Source: Entamoeba histolytica HM-1:IMSS
Taxonomy: Eukaryota; Evosea; Mastigamoebida; Endamoebidae
DNA length: 64,000 bases
Assembly (NCBI RefSeq): GCF_000208925.1
Contig: NW_001914873.1
Coordinates: 81,105 to 145,104 of the forward strand
Reading direction: 5' to 3'
Shown: positions 50,450 to 61,366 of the stretch, piece by piece
Layout of the letters: each line of letters opens with the position of its first letter
Numbering within the stretch: position 1 is the stretch's first letter
The notes under the pieces: model-generated
The model's database searches: none
What the model was told of the DNA's origin: nothing
What the model saw: the letters and a program-made list of their open reading frames with translations, nothing else
Position numbers and translations under genes: made by a program

Positions 50450-53104
50450 ATGAAAAGAAGTCAAGCACCATCTGTAAGATTAGCAAAACGAGGTGTAAAA
50501 GAAGAAGACATTAAACTCGCATTTAAGTTTGGTTGTCATGCCATTGACCAATTATTAAACAAAGGAACTTTTGAACAAAAAACCGAAATAGAAGAACAAG
50601 GAAAAACAAAACAACTCAATATGGATGAAGAAAATAATGGTGGTGCCAAAAATGAAGTTGTCAAAGAAAATGGACCAAAGTTATATTATTGGTGCATATT
50701 TAAACCAAAAAACAAAGATCCTAAACCAGGTATATTAGAAGTTAGTTTTGATAAATTATTATTGTTTGACATGGAAGCAAAACAAACTGGTTCAGTTGAT
50801 ATTACTAGAGGAGAAGTATATGAAATAGAATTAGCAGATAAAGAAAACAAGGAAAATCATATCAAAGTTGAAACTCAAACAATAAAAATAAAGAACAAAG
50901 AAATAATAATAGATACTGGAAAATGTTTTGTTATGTCTCAGAAAGAGGTAAAAGTCCTAATAAGTTTTCCAGCAGAAAAATATGTAAATGGATCTATCTT
51001 TCTTCAAAAACCACCAACTGAGGAAGAGTGTGAGAAAATTGTTCAAAAAAAAGAAGAAAAAAAAAAGACAGTATTTGTTGGTAGAGTGTTATTATCTAAG
51101 AAAGCAAAAGGTTTTGTTGTTCCATATAAAAATGCTGTTATACAGAGAAAAAGACATGAACCACTATTTAATCCTAATGAACCAGATGCTGTTGTATTAT
51201 ATCAACCAACAGTTACAAGTAGAAAAGAGGTGGCTGTAGTTGTTGATCCATTATTAGGACTAAAACTAAGACCACACCAAAAGGCTGGAGTAAAATTTAT
51301 GTATGACTGTGTTATGGGATTAAAACAAGGGTTTAAAGGAAATGGATGCATTTTGGCTGATGGAATGGGTCTAGGAAAAACAATTCAAGCAGTTACATTA
51401 ATTTGGACGTTATTACGACAAGGACCTAATGGAGAACCTACATGTAAAAAAGTGATGGTTGTTGCACCATCAAGTTTAGTAGGAAATTGGGAAAATGAGT
51501 TTAAAAAATGGTTAGGTGATGCTGCACCAAGGGTTGTTGGAGTTTCATGTTCTGGAGCTAAGACAGATCAAGCAATTAGTGATATGGATTTTGGATATGC
51601 TGAGATTATGGTTATTTCCTATGATCAATTAAGAATTCACATTGATAAAATAGAGAAAATTAAAGGTTGGGGATTACTTATTTGTGATGAAGGGCATAGA
51701 CTGAAAAATGCTGATATTAAAAGTAGTCAAGCAGTGAACAGAGTTCCTACTAAAAGAAGAGTTATTTTATCAGGAACACCAATTCAGAATGAATTAGGAG
51801 AGTTTTATGCTATGGTTTCATTTGTAAATCCTGATGTATTAGGAAGTTTAAGTGCATTTAAGAGAATTTATGAAGAACCAATTATGAAAAGTCGACAATT
51901 TGACTGTACACCTGAAGAAAAGTATGCAGGGAATCAACGGTCTAAAGAATTAACAAGACTAACAAAATTATTTATTCTAAGAAGAACATCTAAAGTAAAT
52001 CAAAAATATTTACCACCAAAAGTACAGCATGTGGTTTTTTGTTCATTAACTCCATTACAAAAGAAGATTTATACTGCTTTATGTAATTTAAAAAATAAAC
52101 CAAAAGGAAAAGATGAAAAGAAAAGTTGTCAATTCCAAATATTAACTGCATTAAAAAAAGTATCAAATCATCCTTGGCTTATTCAAGACTTTGTTAAAAC
52201 TTTTCCAGAAGTATTAGATGGAATACTTCCTAAAGGAGATGCATTATGGGATATGGAATTATCAGGGAAAACAGCGTTTTTAGCTAAGTTATTAGCGTTT
52301 TTAAGAAAACATAAAGAAAAGATAGTTATTGTTTCAAATTATACAGAAACATTAAATTTTATTGCACATCATTGTAAGAAATGTGGATATCCTTATATTC
52401 AGTTAGATGGAAGTGTTGCTGCAACAAAAAGAACACAGATGGTTAACAGATTTAATAATCCAGAGTTGGATGAATTTATTTTTCTATTATCTAGTAAAGC
52501 TGGAGGGTGTGGGTTAAATCTTGTTGGTGGAGCAAACTTAGTAATGTTTGATCCAGATTGGAATCCTGCTAATGATGAACAGGCTATGGGAAGAGTGTGG
52601 AGAGATGGTCAAAAGAAAAAGTGTCATATTTATCGTACTTTATCAGCTGGGACGGTTGAAGAAAAAATGTACCAACGACAAATAAAGAAACTAGAATTAG
52701 CAGGTAAGGTTGTTGAAGGAGGTGATGACAATGATGAAAGTACTTTTGATGATAAACAACTAAAAGAGTTATGTGCTTACAAAGATACTGCATGTGAGAC
52801 GCATGACTTACTAGGATGTACTTGTGGTGCTGGGTCAAGACAAAGTATCAACTGGGCTAAAAGTGATGGTAAACTTGAAGTTCTTAGAAAAGAATGGAAA
52901 CACTTTAACGGAAAAAAACCATTGGAAGATGATGTACTGAGAGAATTAGATTCTAAAACAATAAGCTTTTTATTCAGCAAAGAGGATGAACAACTAAAAG
53001 ATGATGGTAATGAAGAAGTTGTTGAAGAAAAAATGCCAGGAGAAGAAGAAGAAGAAGTTGAAGAAGATTTAAAAATGAAAGAAGAAAGTGAAGAAGAATT
53101 GTAA
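50450..53104 (+). CDS. RAD54: DNA repair/recombination translocase RAD54
   Basis: 884 aa Snf2-family ATPase that helps Rad51 in strand exchange. After an N-terminal region (about 1-260, with an inserted region at 60-190) come the motifs: RPHQKAGVKFMYDCVMG, ILADGMGLGKTIQA (about 302), DEGHRLKN (about 412, with the DEGH typical of Rad54), SGTPIQNELGE, SKAGGCGLNLVGGANLV and GRVWRDGQKKKCHIYR (about 713). The Rad54-specific end is clear: KLELAGKVVEGGDD, then KDTACETHDLLGCTCG with its zinc-like cysteines. An acidic tail of Glu follows (EEEEEVEEDL). A long open frame without introns. Confidence 0.94.
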   Translation: MKRSQAPSVRLAKRGVKEEDIKLAFKFGCHAIDQLLNKGTFEQKTEIEEQGKTKQLNMDEENNGGAKNEVVKENGPKLYYWCIFKPKNKDPKPGILEVSFDKLLLFDMEAKQTGSVDITRGEVYEIELADKENKENHIKVETQTIKIKNKEIIIDTGKCFVMSQKEVKVLISFPAEKYVNGSIFLQKPPTEEECEKIVQKKEEKKKTVFVGRVLLSKKAKGFVVPYKNAVIQRKRHEPLFNPNEPDAVVLYQPTVTSRKEVAVVVDPLLGLKLRPHQKAGVKFMYDCVMGLKQGFKGNGCILADGMGLGKTIQAVTLIWTLLRQGPNGEPTCKKVMVVAPSSLVGNWENEFKKWLGDAAPRVVGVSCSGAKTDQAISDMDFGYAEIMVISYDQLRIHIDKIEKIKGWGLLICDEGHRLKNADIKSSQAVNRVPTKRRVILSGTPIQNELGEFYAMVSFVNPDVLGSLSAFKRIYEEPIMKSRQFDCTPEEKYAGNQRSKELTRLTKLFILRRTSKVNQKYLPPKVQHVVFCSLTPLQKKIYTALCNLKNKPKGKDEKKSCQFQILTALKKVSNHPWLIQDFVKTFPEVLDGILPKGDALWDMELSGKTAFLAKLLAFLRKHKEKIVIVSNYTETLNFIAHHCKKCGYPYIQLDGSVAATKRTQMVNRFNNPELDEFIFLLSSKAGGCGLNLVGGANLVMFDPDWNPANDEQAMGRVWRDGQKKKCHIYRTLSAGTVEEKMYQRQIKKLELAGKVVEGGDDNDESTFDDKQLKELCAYKDTACETHDLLGCTCGAGSRQSINWAKSDGKLEVLRKEWKHFNGKKPLEDDVLRELDSKTISFLFSKEDEQLKDDGNEEVVEEKMPGEEEEEVEEDLKMKEESEEEL

Positions 53105-53273
53105 AAATAAGTAAATGTTAAATAACAAAAGATAAATAATTTATTTGTTTTTAAAGAAATAAAAAATAAAACTTCAAGAGAGGAGTAAAAAAGTAATAAT
53201 AAAATATTAGAAGAGAATAGTAAAAAGAAAAGAAAATGAAAGAGAAACTTGAAAAAGAAAAGAAAGAGAAGAG

Positions 53274-54407
53274 ATGAGTCAAATGTTCTTTGAGAATTTA
53301 ATACAAAAATATCCTGATTATACAGAACAATGTAAAACACTTCAAGAAGAAAAAGAAAAGAAATTATATTTCCAATTAACAGAAGAAAGTGAAAAATTTG
53401 TTAATGATAGATTTTTACAAACAATTGGAGTAATTAGTGATTTTTATGAATTATTTATTCGTGACATACAAAAGAAAATTAATCCAATTAAATTAACTCA
53501 AATTGTTATTTCTGTTTGTAAAGGATTTAAAGATTATTCTAAAGCCATTGAATTAGTTAATAGTATTATGGGTGATGTTGAAAGTGATCTTGGAGCACGA
53601 TGTTTATGTTATTCAATAATTGGATATTATAAATTGTTATTAAAAGACAACAATGGAGCACGTGATGAAATTGATAAATTAACAACACTTTTAGAACATG
53701 AAGAAGGATTAGAGGCTATTGTATATAGTCAATATCATTATTTATGTACATGTTATTATGAAAGTAAAAATGATGCAAATGAATATTTTATTAGTGGTGT
53801 AAAATATTTAAAGTTTGTTGATCAAAGTACAATGGAATTAGATGATAAAGTAAAGTTTGTAACAAATTTGGTTATTGCAGCATTAGTAGGTAATAAAGTA
53901 TATAATTTTGGAGAATTTCTTAATAATCCTATTTGTGATTCAGTTCAAAATGAAGAACGAGTAGGTAAATTAATTACTTTATTAAGAGCTATTAATAATG
54001 GAAATATGAGTCAATATCTTCAAGTTCAAGAAGAGTTGTCAACATTATTTGATACTGAACCTTCTCTTAAACAAAATAAAAATCAAATTCTTGAAAAGGC
54101 ATCTATCGTTTCTTTAATGGAAATGATCTTCAGATCACCATCTCAAAACCGTACTTTTAGTTTTGATCAAATCTCATCAACTACTCATGTCCCTATTGAA
54201 TATGTTGAAATCCTTATAATGAGAGCATTATCATTAGGATTAGTTAAAGGGTATATTTCTCAAACAACTTCTGAAGCAACATTTACTTGGGTTCTTCCTC
54301 GAATCTTAGACAAAACACAATTCACCTTTGTGAGTCAAAAATTACAAGAATGGATGGAAATGACACATAAAACATTAGAAGTTATTGAACAAGCTGAATT
54401 TCATTAA
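53274..54407 (+). CDS. RPN9: 26S proteasome regulatory subunit Rpn9 (PSMD13)
   Basis: 377 aa, equal to human PSMD13 (376 aa). Helical N-terminal repeats (LTEESEKFVNDRFLQTIGVI) are followed by the PCI domain at about 180-360, with the winged-helix part RTFSFDQISSTTHVPIEYVE, LGLVKGYISQTTSEATFTW and RILDKTQFTFVSQKLQEW. A lid subunit that holds the deubiquitinase Rpn11 in place. It follows RAD54 by 169 nt on the same strand but belongs to another process. Confidence 0.9.
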   Translation: MSQMFFENLIQKYPDYTEQCKTLQEEKEKKLYFQLTEESEKFVNDRFLQTIGVISDFYELFIRDIQKKINPIKLTQIVISVCKGFKDYSKAIELVNSIMGDVESDLGARCLCYSIIGYYKLLLKDNNGARDEIDKLTTLLEHEEGLEAIVYSQYHYLCTCYYESKNDANEYFISGVKYLKFVDQSTMELDDKVKFVTNLVIAALVGNKVYNFGEFLNNPICDSVQNEERVGKLITLLRAINNGNMSQYLQVQEELSTLFDTEPSLKQNKNQILEKASIVSLMEMIFRSPSQNRTFSFDQISSTTHVPIEYVEILIMRALSLGLVKGYISQTTSEATFTWVLPRILDKTQFTFVSQKLQEWMEMTHKTLEVIEQAEFH

Positions 54408-54510
54408 CATCTAATTGATTTTTTCATCTTTCTTTTTTATAATAATACTTTTAATTAAGGTTAAATGAATAATTAAAATTATACAAATAAAATGAATGTT
54501 TAAATTTCAA

Positions 54511-55257
54511 TTATGCTTGATTAAATTTAGCTGCACGTTCAGCTAATCTTCTTCTTGATTCTTCTCTCTTTCGTTTTTCTTCTTCTTCTTTCTTTTTCTT
54601 TTCAGCTTCTAAACGTGCATTTTCTTCTTTAAGAGCTTTTTCACGTGCTTTAGAATCATCTCCATTTTCAACAGCTTTTTGTGCTTTTCTTTTTTTAGCA
54701 GCAGCTGTAACTTCCATTTTATTTAATGCAAGTTGGTCTTCACTTTTCATTTGAGCTAATTCATTTTGAGCAGCCATTCCTCTAACACCACCTTTAGCTG
54801 CATCACTTTCAAGTTTCTTCATCTTTTGTAAACGAGCATTCTTAATATCCATTACTTTTTGGAACTCAGCTAATGCATCATCTAATGCTTTTAACATTTC
54901 TGGAGTAGCTGCACCTCCTCGTTTTTCAAAAAGGTCTTTGATATTTTTACGATATTCAAACATCATATAATCAATAAAGGCAAATCTCTTTCTAAACTCA
55001 ATTCCATTTGTTTTTAATCTTTCTCTTAAATCTTGGATGGTTGTAGTTTCTCCTCTCTTTTCCATAAAGACATGCATAGCATCTTCTTCAAGTGTTTCAA
55101 CAGTTCCATCAGTATATCCTTTGAATGATGTAGCAGTATCTAATACTTCATCAAATTTACCTTGGAACTCTAAAACAAATTGTGTAAGAAATACCTTGGC
55201 TTGTTCCTCTACTTTTTTTTCAGCAAGTTCTTTATATTGTTGTGCATATTGTGACAT
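54511..55257 (-). CDS. Highly charged alpha-helical protein, possibly cytoskeletal
   Basis: 248 aa. Residues about 1-125 are helical with a conserved-looking core (EFRKRFAFIDYMMFEYRK). This resembles the helix of a degenerate EF-hand as in calcium-regulated actin-bundling (ABP34-like) proteins of amoebae, though no calcium loop is intact. Residues 125-248 form one long Lys/Glu/Arg/Ala coiled coil ending RRRLAERAAKFNQA. Codon use is strongly biased, like ThrRS, which suggests an abundant protein. The name is tentative: I see the coiled coil clearly, and the actin link is only a guess. Confidence 0.75.
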   Translation of the reverse strand: MSQYAQQYKELAEKKVEEQAKVFLTQFVLEFQGKFDEVLDTATSFKGYTDGTVETLEEDAMHVFMEKRGETTTIQDLRERLKTNGIEFRKRFAFIDYMMFEYRKNIKDLFEKRGGAATPEMLKALDDALAEFQKVMDIKNARLQKMKKLESDAAKGGVRGMAAQNELAQMKSEDQLALNKMEVTAAAKKRKAQKAVENGDDSKAREKALKEENARLEAEKKKKEEEEKRKREESRRRLAERAAKFNQA

Positions 55258-55504
55258 GATTGATTATTTAATGATTTGGAGTTATTTTGTTCATCTGTTA
55301 ATTCTAAATTACTAGTTTTAACGTTGAATTGTCTTTTTAACTCTAATATTTTGTTATTATCTTTTTGGTTTAAAAAACTTTTTTTAGAATTTATAAGATT
55401 GGAGATTGGATTTTGTCATATAATCTTAACTAAACGAAATTGATGACTATGATTGATTTTAATCACTTTGTTCATTAGAAGAGAATTCAGTCCATTTCAT
55501 CCAT

Positions 55505-58207
55505 ATGAAAATACCACTTTATTTACTATTATTTTTTTGTCTTTTTTGTTGTGGTGAACAATGTGTTTGCACATTAAATAAATCATTCATGAATGATAAA
55601 GCATCATACTCTTGTGATAACCCTGAACAATGCCAAGTCATTATTCCACCAGAAATGAATGAAGTTTATTATCCCTTAGATGGTATGTCTCTTATAGTTC
55701 AGACAGACTCATTGAGTATTACTATAAATCAAAATACAACTATTTCTAATTTGAAAATGATAACTGATAACTCCATTAGTCACAACTCAATTGAGATTTA
55801 TCATGACGATGGAATTGATAATGTTATTATGGTTATAGATTCTATTACTATTGATGAACATGTACAAACAGATTCTAACCAACAGACTTATCACCAATTA
55901 TCATTATATACTAATACCATTTTGAAGCAAGGGAATGATAAGTTAGATGTTGTGATATCATCAGATACACAGTGTGCAATTGACTCTTCTTCTATAAATC
56001 TCATGGATGTTTTTGGAGTAGTAAATGTGACTGGTAAGTCGGTCATTACAAAATTAATCAGTAATTCAGAGTCTTCAATTTATTTGGACCAACAATCTAT
56101 TATTGATGATTTAGTTTATAAAACAAGTATTCCTTCTGTTCAGTGCAACCAAATTCCACAAATAAGAAAAATAGAGATTATTGGAGACTCTGATGATTTG
56201 ATGATAGTCAAGAGTCAACAAAAGATTGAACAAGTTCCTAACATAATATTACTTTTTTACAAATCTCTTGAAGAATGGTATATACACAATGATATTCCAA
56301 ATAATAAACAACAACTTGTAGTTGGATGTGATAATTCTGAATTGCATGTAATAAGTTCAAATAATAGAATCAATTGCAAAATAAAAGAATGTTATAATTC
56401 TTTAGAATGTTTGACAGACGAATATAACACTGAGAAAGAAATTCAGAATGTTAAGTTAATTATTACTCAACCAATGACTATTACAGCATTACCAAAGAAA
56501 ATAAGTGAAGTGGAAATAAATTATGAAGGGGAAGAGTTAATAACTATAGACTCTCTTTCTCTTCAGAAAGTTCATATCATCAAAGGAAATGGAATTATTA
56601 CCAATTGTATGATAGAACAATTTGTTAATGATGATAGAGCTGAAATAATTAATTCTACTCTCAGTAAATTAGTTTCTGAAAAAAGTAAGCATATTCAATT
56701 AAATTCTGCACATATTGGAGAGTTCATGGATATCACAGACACAGAAGTTATGATAAAAGGTACAATACAGTTTGATAGTCAGAATGAAGGAAGAATTATA
56801 TTTAGTAATGATTATATTAGTGTTGAAGAGTCATGTTCTATAGTCAGTAATGGAAAGTATTACATCATTATGGATGATAATGCAATAACTATACGTGGTT
56901 CATATAACCCAATATGGAAGGGAAGTGATTCTTCATTTTTAATTCAAAGAAATAATCAAATTCAATCAAGAAATCAAGATGGTTGTTTGATGCTCATTTC
57001 AACAGAAACCCCTCATTCTATTGTGTTTGATGGAGAAGAAAATGACAGAGATGAAACTGAACAAAAAATTGTATTAGATGAAGATGGAGTTGGATTATAC
57101 CTTTGTGATTTACAAGAAAAAGCACACTTCGTTGATAACAACTATTATGCAATCATCAATGAATTTAATTCACTTCAATTCAAACAGAAGTATGAGTTAT
57201 CATCATTTATCAAGTGTTATATTCCTATCCTTAGTACTCATCAATATTATCTCAATGATATTGAGTGTAATTGTCATAAAGATTCTAATTGTGCTTTTAT
57301 TTTTGAAGATCAAGAACAAATCACATTACATATTCCATACACAACTCGAACAATCCCATTCATTTCTGCTAATTCAATTTATTTAAATTGTTCTAATGAA
57401 GTAGAAATTGGAGTTTTATCAGTTTCTAATATGAGCATTGATTCAACAATACAAATAGATGTATTGTATCACCAAAGTGGTGAACTACAATTATCTAACG
57501 GGGACATTTATGTTGTTAAATACCTTACATCTTCAGTACAACAAAAAAGAGTTATTGTAGATAATAACGCCTCAGTGATTATTGGAGGATATTTTGATAA
57601 TGTTGTTATTTCTATTCAAAACAAATGTTCATTAGAGATAGAAGGAATTTATTTTACCACACAACTTGTTCAATGTCAAATAGAAATTGCACAAAATGCA
57701 ATGTTTTTTTCAATGGAGAATGATCATATTGATTTCGTTCATTCACTCATTAAAATGAATTATCCAAATGAACACGCAATTGCCTTATCTTCAAGTGTGT
57801 CGTTTATAGAAACTACCTTAACTCTTCAAACAAATGTACGTTCAAAAATTGATTCACAGAAGTATGGATATGTTTTATACTCTCCAAATGGATGGAATGA
57901 AACAATTATTGATTCGGTTGTGCTAACTGATGGAAAAAAAGAAACTTCTCTTCACTTAGAAGATGCATGTGATTTTACATGGAAAATAATGCAAGGGGAA
58001 TTGGATTCAATAAAGTGTTTGCATAGTCCATTCAACATTTATAGAATTTCCATGAATGAACCACTTCGATGGAGAAAGCAATATCATTCATGGGATTTAT
58101 TTTTCTTATCAAGCTCAGTAATTTTTGTGTTAGGACTTCTTGGGGTTATTGGATATATATTTTATTTTTCATTACAACCAACAAAGTCTCATTCATTTAA
58201 TGAGTAA
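55505..58207 (+). CDS. Large type I membrane protein, probably cell surface
   Basis: 900 aa. A signal peptide (about 1-18, LYLLLFFCLFCCG) is followed by an ectodomain of about 845 residues rich in I, S, T, D, N and beta-strand text, with several N-glycosylation sequons (NTT, NMS) and sparse cysteines. One TM helix at about 868-892 (SSVIFVLGLLGVIGYIFYF) precedes a short tail, LQPTKSHSFNE. Repeated phrases such as GDIYVVKYL and VVISIQNKCSLEIEG hint at a beta-helix or solenoid, without clear repeats. No family recognised. It is probably an Entamoeba-specific surface or phagosomal protein. Confidence 0.8.
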   Translation: MKIPLYLLLFFCLFCCGEQCVCTLNKSFMNDKASYSCDNPEQCQVIIPPEMNEVYYPLDGMSLIVQTDSLSITINQNTTISNLKMITDNSISHNSIEIYHDDGIDNVIMVIDSITIDEHVQTDSNQQTYHQLSLYTNTILKQGNDKLDVVISSDTQCAIDSSSINLMDVFGVVNVTGKSVITKLISNSESSIYLDQQSIIDDLVYKTSIPSVQCNQIPQIRKIEIIGDSDDLMIVKSQQKIEQVPNIILLFYKSLEEWYIHNDIPNNKQQLVVGCDNSELHVISSNNRINCKIKECYNSLECLTDEYNTEKEIQNVKLIITQPMTITALPKKISEVEINYEGEELITIDSLSLQKVHIIKGNGIITNCMIEQFVNDDRAEIINSTLSKLVSEKSKHIQLNSAHIGEFMDITDTEVMIKGTIQFDSQNEGRIIFSNDYISVEESCSIVSNGKYYIIMDDNAITIRGSYNPIWKGSDSSFLIQRNNQIQSRNQDGCLMLISTETPHSIVFDGEENDRDETEQKIVLDEDGVGLYLCDLQEKAHFVDNNYYAIINEFNSLQFKQKYELSSFIKCYIPILSTHQYYLNDIECNCHKDSNCAFIFEDQEQITLHIPYTTRTIPFISANSIYLNCSNEVEIGVLSVSNMSIDSTIQIDVLYHQSGELQLSNGDIYVVKYLTSSVQQKRVIVDNNASVIIGGYFDNVVISIQNKCSLEIEGIYFTTQLVQCQIEIAQNAMFFSMENDHIDFVHSLIKMNYPNEHAIALSSSVSFIETTLTLQTNVRSKIDSQKYGYVLYSPNGWNETIIDSVVLTDGKKETSLHLEDACDFTWKIMQGELDSIKCLHSPFNIYRISMNEPLRWRKQYHSWDLFFLSSSVIFVLGLLGVIGYIFYFSLQPTKSHSFNE

Positions 58208-59285
58208 ATAATAGTCAATGAGACTTTTATTATTGTTAATTCATCTATTCTTATATATTTATTTTCAATCCATACATAATTTAGATGATGATAGTATTAC
58301 TACATTCTCTAAATATCTTTACATATTATTAATTCATAGACTATTGTAACGAAGTGTAAATGATTTAACAAACTATTCACAACTTAAATCATCAATCTAA
58401 TATAAAATGAGGATGGATTGAAACGGAGTTATCTTTAATGAATAAAATATTACAAATATTCAAAATTGAACATTCATAGTCATATGAAATAAAAAGAAGA
58501 AATGATAATAACTAAGAATATGTTACTAAATAAAATATAGAAATTATTCATTATTAATGTGTTTTAATTCATATTTTACGAATAAATTGTTTTTAAAGAT
58601 AATAACATGTAAAAATAATTAATATGTTCATTCAACAAAATGAATATCATATTATATCATAATACAAATAATTATGTATTTAATACAATGGTTATTTTAA
58701 TCATTTTATTTTATATCAAATTGATTTATAATATTGAAAGAATGTATAATTTCAATAAATATATGTCACAATTAAAATAAGAAGAATAATTATTTTATTC
58801 ATTATGAAATAAATCATATTAATAAATAAAACAAACCTAAGGATAATAACATAAATAAAAATGATATTTGAATGATAAAATTGAAAAAAATAATTTTATT
58901 CATCTTTATAAATTCTTCTATCATAATGAATTAATTGATGAAAATATTGTAATTGTAATAATTAAAATAATAATTAGATTGAATAAATTATAAATATTTT
59001 ATATTTCAATATCTCATATTAATAACATTAAAAATAACTCTTCTTGTAATGTATGTATTTATTTGATTATAATCATTCAATATTTCATATTATTTTATTT
59101 CATTATTTACTATCATCTGTAATTTGTATTTTAATTGAATATTTATTATAACTTAATGTTGAAAATGATTTAATTCAATTATTTAATGATAATGATCAAT
59201 ACAATATTTATTAAATATTTAAAGACATTTTATAATCGTCATAATTTAAATTAATTTTAAAAAAAAACTAAAAAATTAGAAAAAC
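58208..59285. other. AT-rich, gene-free region
   Basis: 1.08 kb. No ORF with protein-like composition and no structured block. It begins the accessory right end of the window. Confidence 0.6.
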
Positions 59286-60417
59286 ATGAACGAAACAAAG
59301 GAACCAACGATGTTCGATAAGTTTGATAAATTATAAATACATAAAAGAAATATGAATAACACAACAGAGTAGTTTCATACTGGAACAATGACAACAGTAA
59401 CTTGGTTAAAAAAGTTGAAGAAAGAGCAAAAGAAATTATTTCCAAAGCAAAGAAAGTTGAAAGAAAAAGAAACCAAAAAACGTATAAAATGCTTGGATTG
59501 GATGGAAGTCATAGTTCTGTAATGATGCAAATTAGTATATTAGAACAACTTGTAATAAAATACCCAAATTTCTTTGATGACATCACATTAGTCAGTGGGA
59601 CACAACTATCAAGTATTGTAGTTTTGATGATATCAGTTGGGTATGACTTAACAACAATCAAAATGATTATGAGATTGATATTAGAAATGTATCCAACACG
59701 AACAGGAATGGTTGGTGGAATTACTGGTGTGATGTATGACAATTGTTATCTTCATGTTATTTTAGAAGAAGTGTTTGGAAAAATGAAAATCAAAGATATT
59801 AATTATCTAATTGCAGTCGATGCATTACAAGCAGATTCCATTGTAAACAATCCAGAAGATGAAGAACGAACACACCATGCAATTTTAATGACTAATTTCA
59901 AAGAAAATTATGAAAATATGACATGTGTTGATTTATGTATGAGAAGTGAAGCAGTTCCAGGATATTTTGAAGAGTATCAAGGATATCTCAGTGGGATGTT
60001 AATTGAGAATAATCCAGTTGTCTTGTGTATTCCATATTTAATTGGTCAAATGGGAGTAGAAATAGATAATATTGTTTGTTTGAATATTTCAGATGGAGAT
60101 TTTGAACCAAGGTGTTATGACATGGAAAAGTATGGTTCAAGTGGATTTATAAAATGGGGAAGTGAGTTGGTTAATATTTTTCAATTAAGTAGAGTTTGTT
60201 TGTGTTTTTTTGATGATGAAAAAGTGTAATTAACAAATAGAGAGAATTTTCAGAAAAAACAGGAAAGTATTATTTAGGAGACAACTTTTGTAGAATTGAT
60301 ATTGAAGTGCCTAAAAACATTGAATTTAATGATAGAGAGAAATTGGAAGAATACGGAAGAAGTGTAGAAATAACAAAATATTTTGAATGGATTGAAAAGA
60401 GGTGGATTATTAATTGA
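59286..60417 (+). pseudogene. Patatin-like phospholipase pseudogene
   Basis: Patatin text is spread over three frames. It starts at ATG 59286 (MNETKEPTMFDKFDKL, then a stop), goes on at about 59365 (YWNNDNSNLVKKVEERAKEI) with no ATG, runs to 60229, then shifts frame (REFSEKTGKYY, VEITKYFEWIEKRW) to a stop at 60417. Catalytic motifs are also lost: the oxyanion loop DGGGxRG reads DGSHSSV, the nucleophile GTSxG reads GTQLS (no Ser in place), and the acid DGGL reads LSGML, while the following NNP is kept. So it was inactive as an enzyme before or while frames were lost. A 276-codon middle part is still open, starting only with TTG. Confidence 0.82.
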
Positions 60418-60694
60418 AATTGAATAATATTTCAACATCATTTTATTTGAAAGAATATAACAATGTAAAAAATAAGAATAAATCATTTTTACATAATATC
60501 ATCAATTAAGATTAAGAATAAACTTTATTATTCTTTCATTGTCATTATTAAAAAAGAATAATAAAAAATAATAAAAAGAAAAATAAAAACAGGCAATTAA
60601 TCAGCCAAATTGTAATTTGTTGAATTGTTGTTATGTTGAATTTGATTATTTCTTATTGTGATTAATGAATTGTCTGTTTAATCTTTCTCATTAA

Positions 60695-61366
60695 ATGGAC
60701 TTTGCATCAGAACATCCAAATGAATTGGCACTTATCAAACGAGAATCAAAAACATACGAAGCAATCCAACAAGGTGTAATTATTGGATTACTTATTATCA
60801 ATGGATATTCCATTGAGATTAATCCACCGAGTCGTTTTGCTACAAAATCACTTCAACTATTCACCATCAACGAAATTTATCTACATTCAGTTGCAATGAA
60901 TTTTGGAGTAACAATCAATGTTTCATGTGAACTTGGGTATGAAGAAGAAATGAGAGGGAAAGGAGAAATGGATGAAAATACAAGGAAGAGAGTTGTCAAA
61001 AGCACTAAAAGAAGAAGGGATATAAATAAATCAGCAATAACATTCAACACAATGGTTAAGATGGTAGAAGACATTGGATATAATATCACAAAGAGGTCAA
61101 TCAAAAGTGCAAAGAAAACAGTCCAAATGATTAAAATCAAAGAAATTGGAATTGGAGAAGAATGGAAAATGAAAGAAGAAACAATCCAAGAAATAGGAAG
61201 TTTAATCAACCAATATATTAAAAATATCATTATAAGAACAGGCAAAGCAATTATATTATCAACTAATGATCCATACATTAATTCATTGTTTATCATTAAT
61301 AATGAAGAAAAAAATAAATGGATGGATATAACAGAAAGTACTTCACATGAAATGTCTTATTTGTAA
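60695..61366 (+). CDS. Orphan protein of unknown function
   Basis: 223 aa, ATG start, clean stop, soluble. Text such as MDFASEHPNELALIKRESKT, EINPPSRFATKSLQLFTINE and a Lys/Arg/Glu-rich middle (TRKRVVKSTKRRRDINKS) is protein-like and not low complexity. No domain recognised, no signal peptide, no TM. Lying between a pseudogene and a repeat-rich end, it may be a lineage-specific gene or a fragment of a mobile element. Confidence 0.55.
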   Translation: MDFASEHPNELALIKRESKTYEAIQQGVIIGLLIINGYSIEINPPSRFATKSLQLFTINEIYLHSVAMNFGVTINVSCELGYEEEMRGKGEMDENTRKRVVKSTKRRRDINKSAITFNTMVKMVEDIGYNITKRSIKSAKKTVQMIKIKEIGIGEEWKMKEETIQEIGSLINQYIKNIIIRTGKAIILSTNDPYINSLFIINNEEKNKWMDITESTSHEMSYL

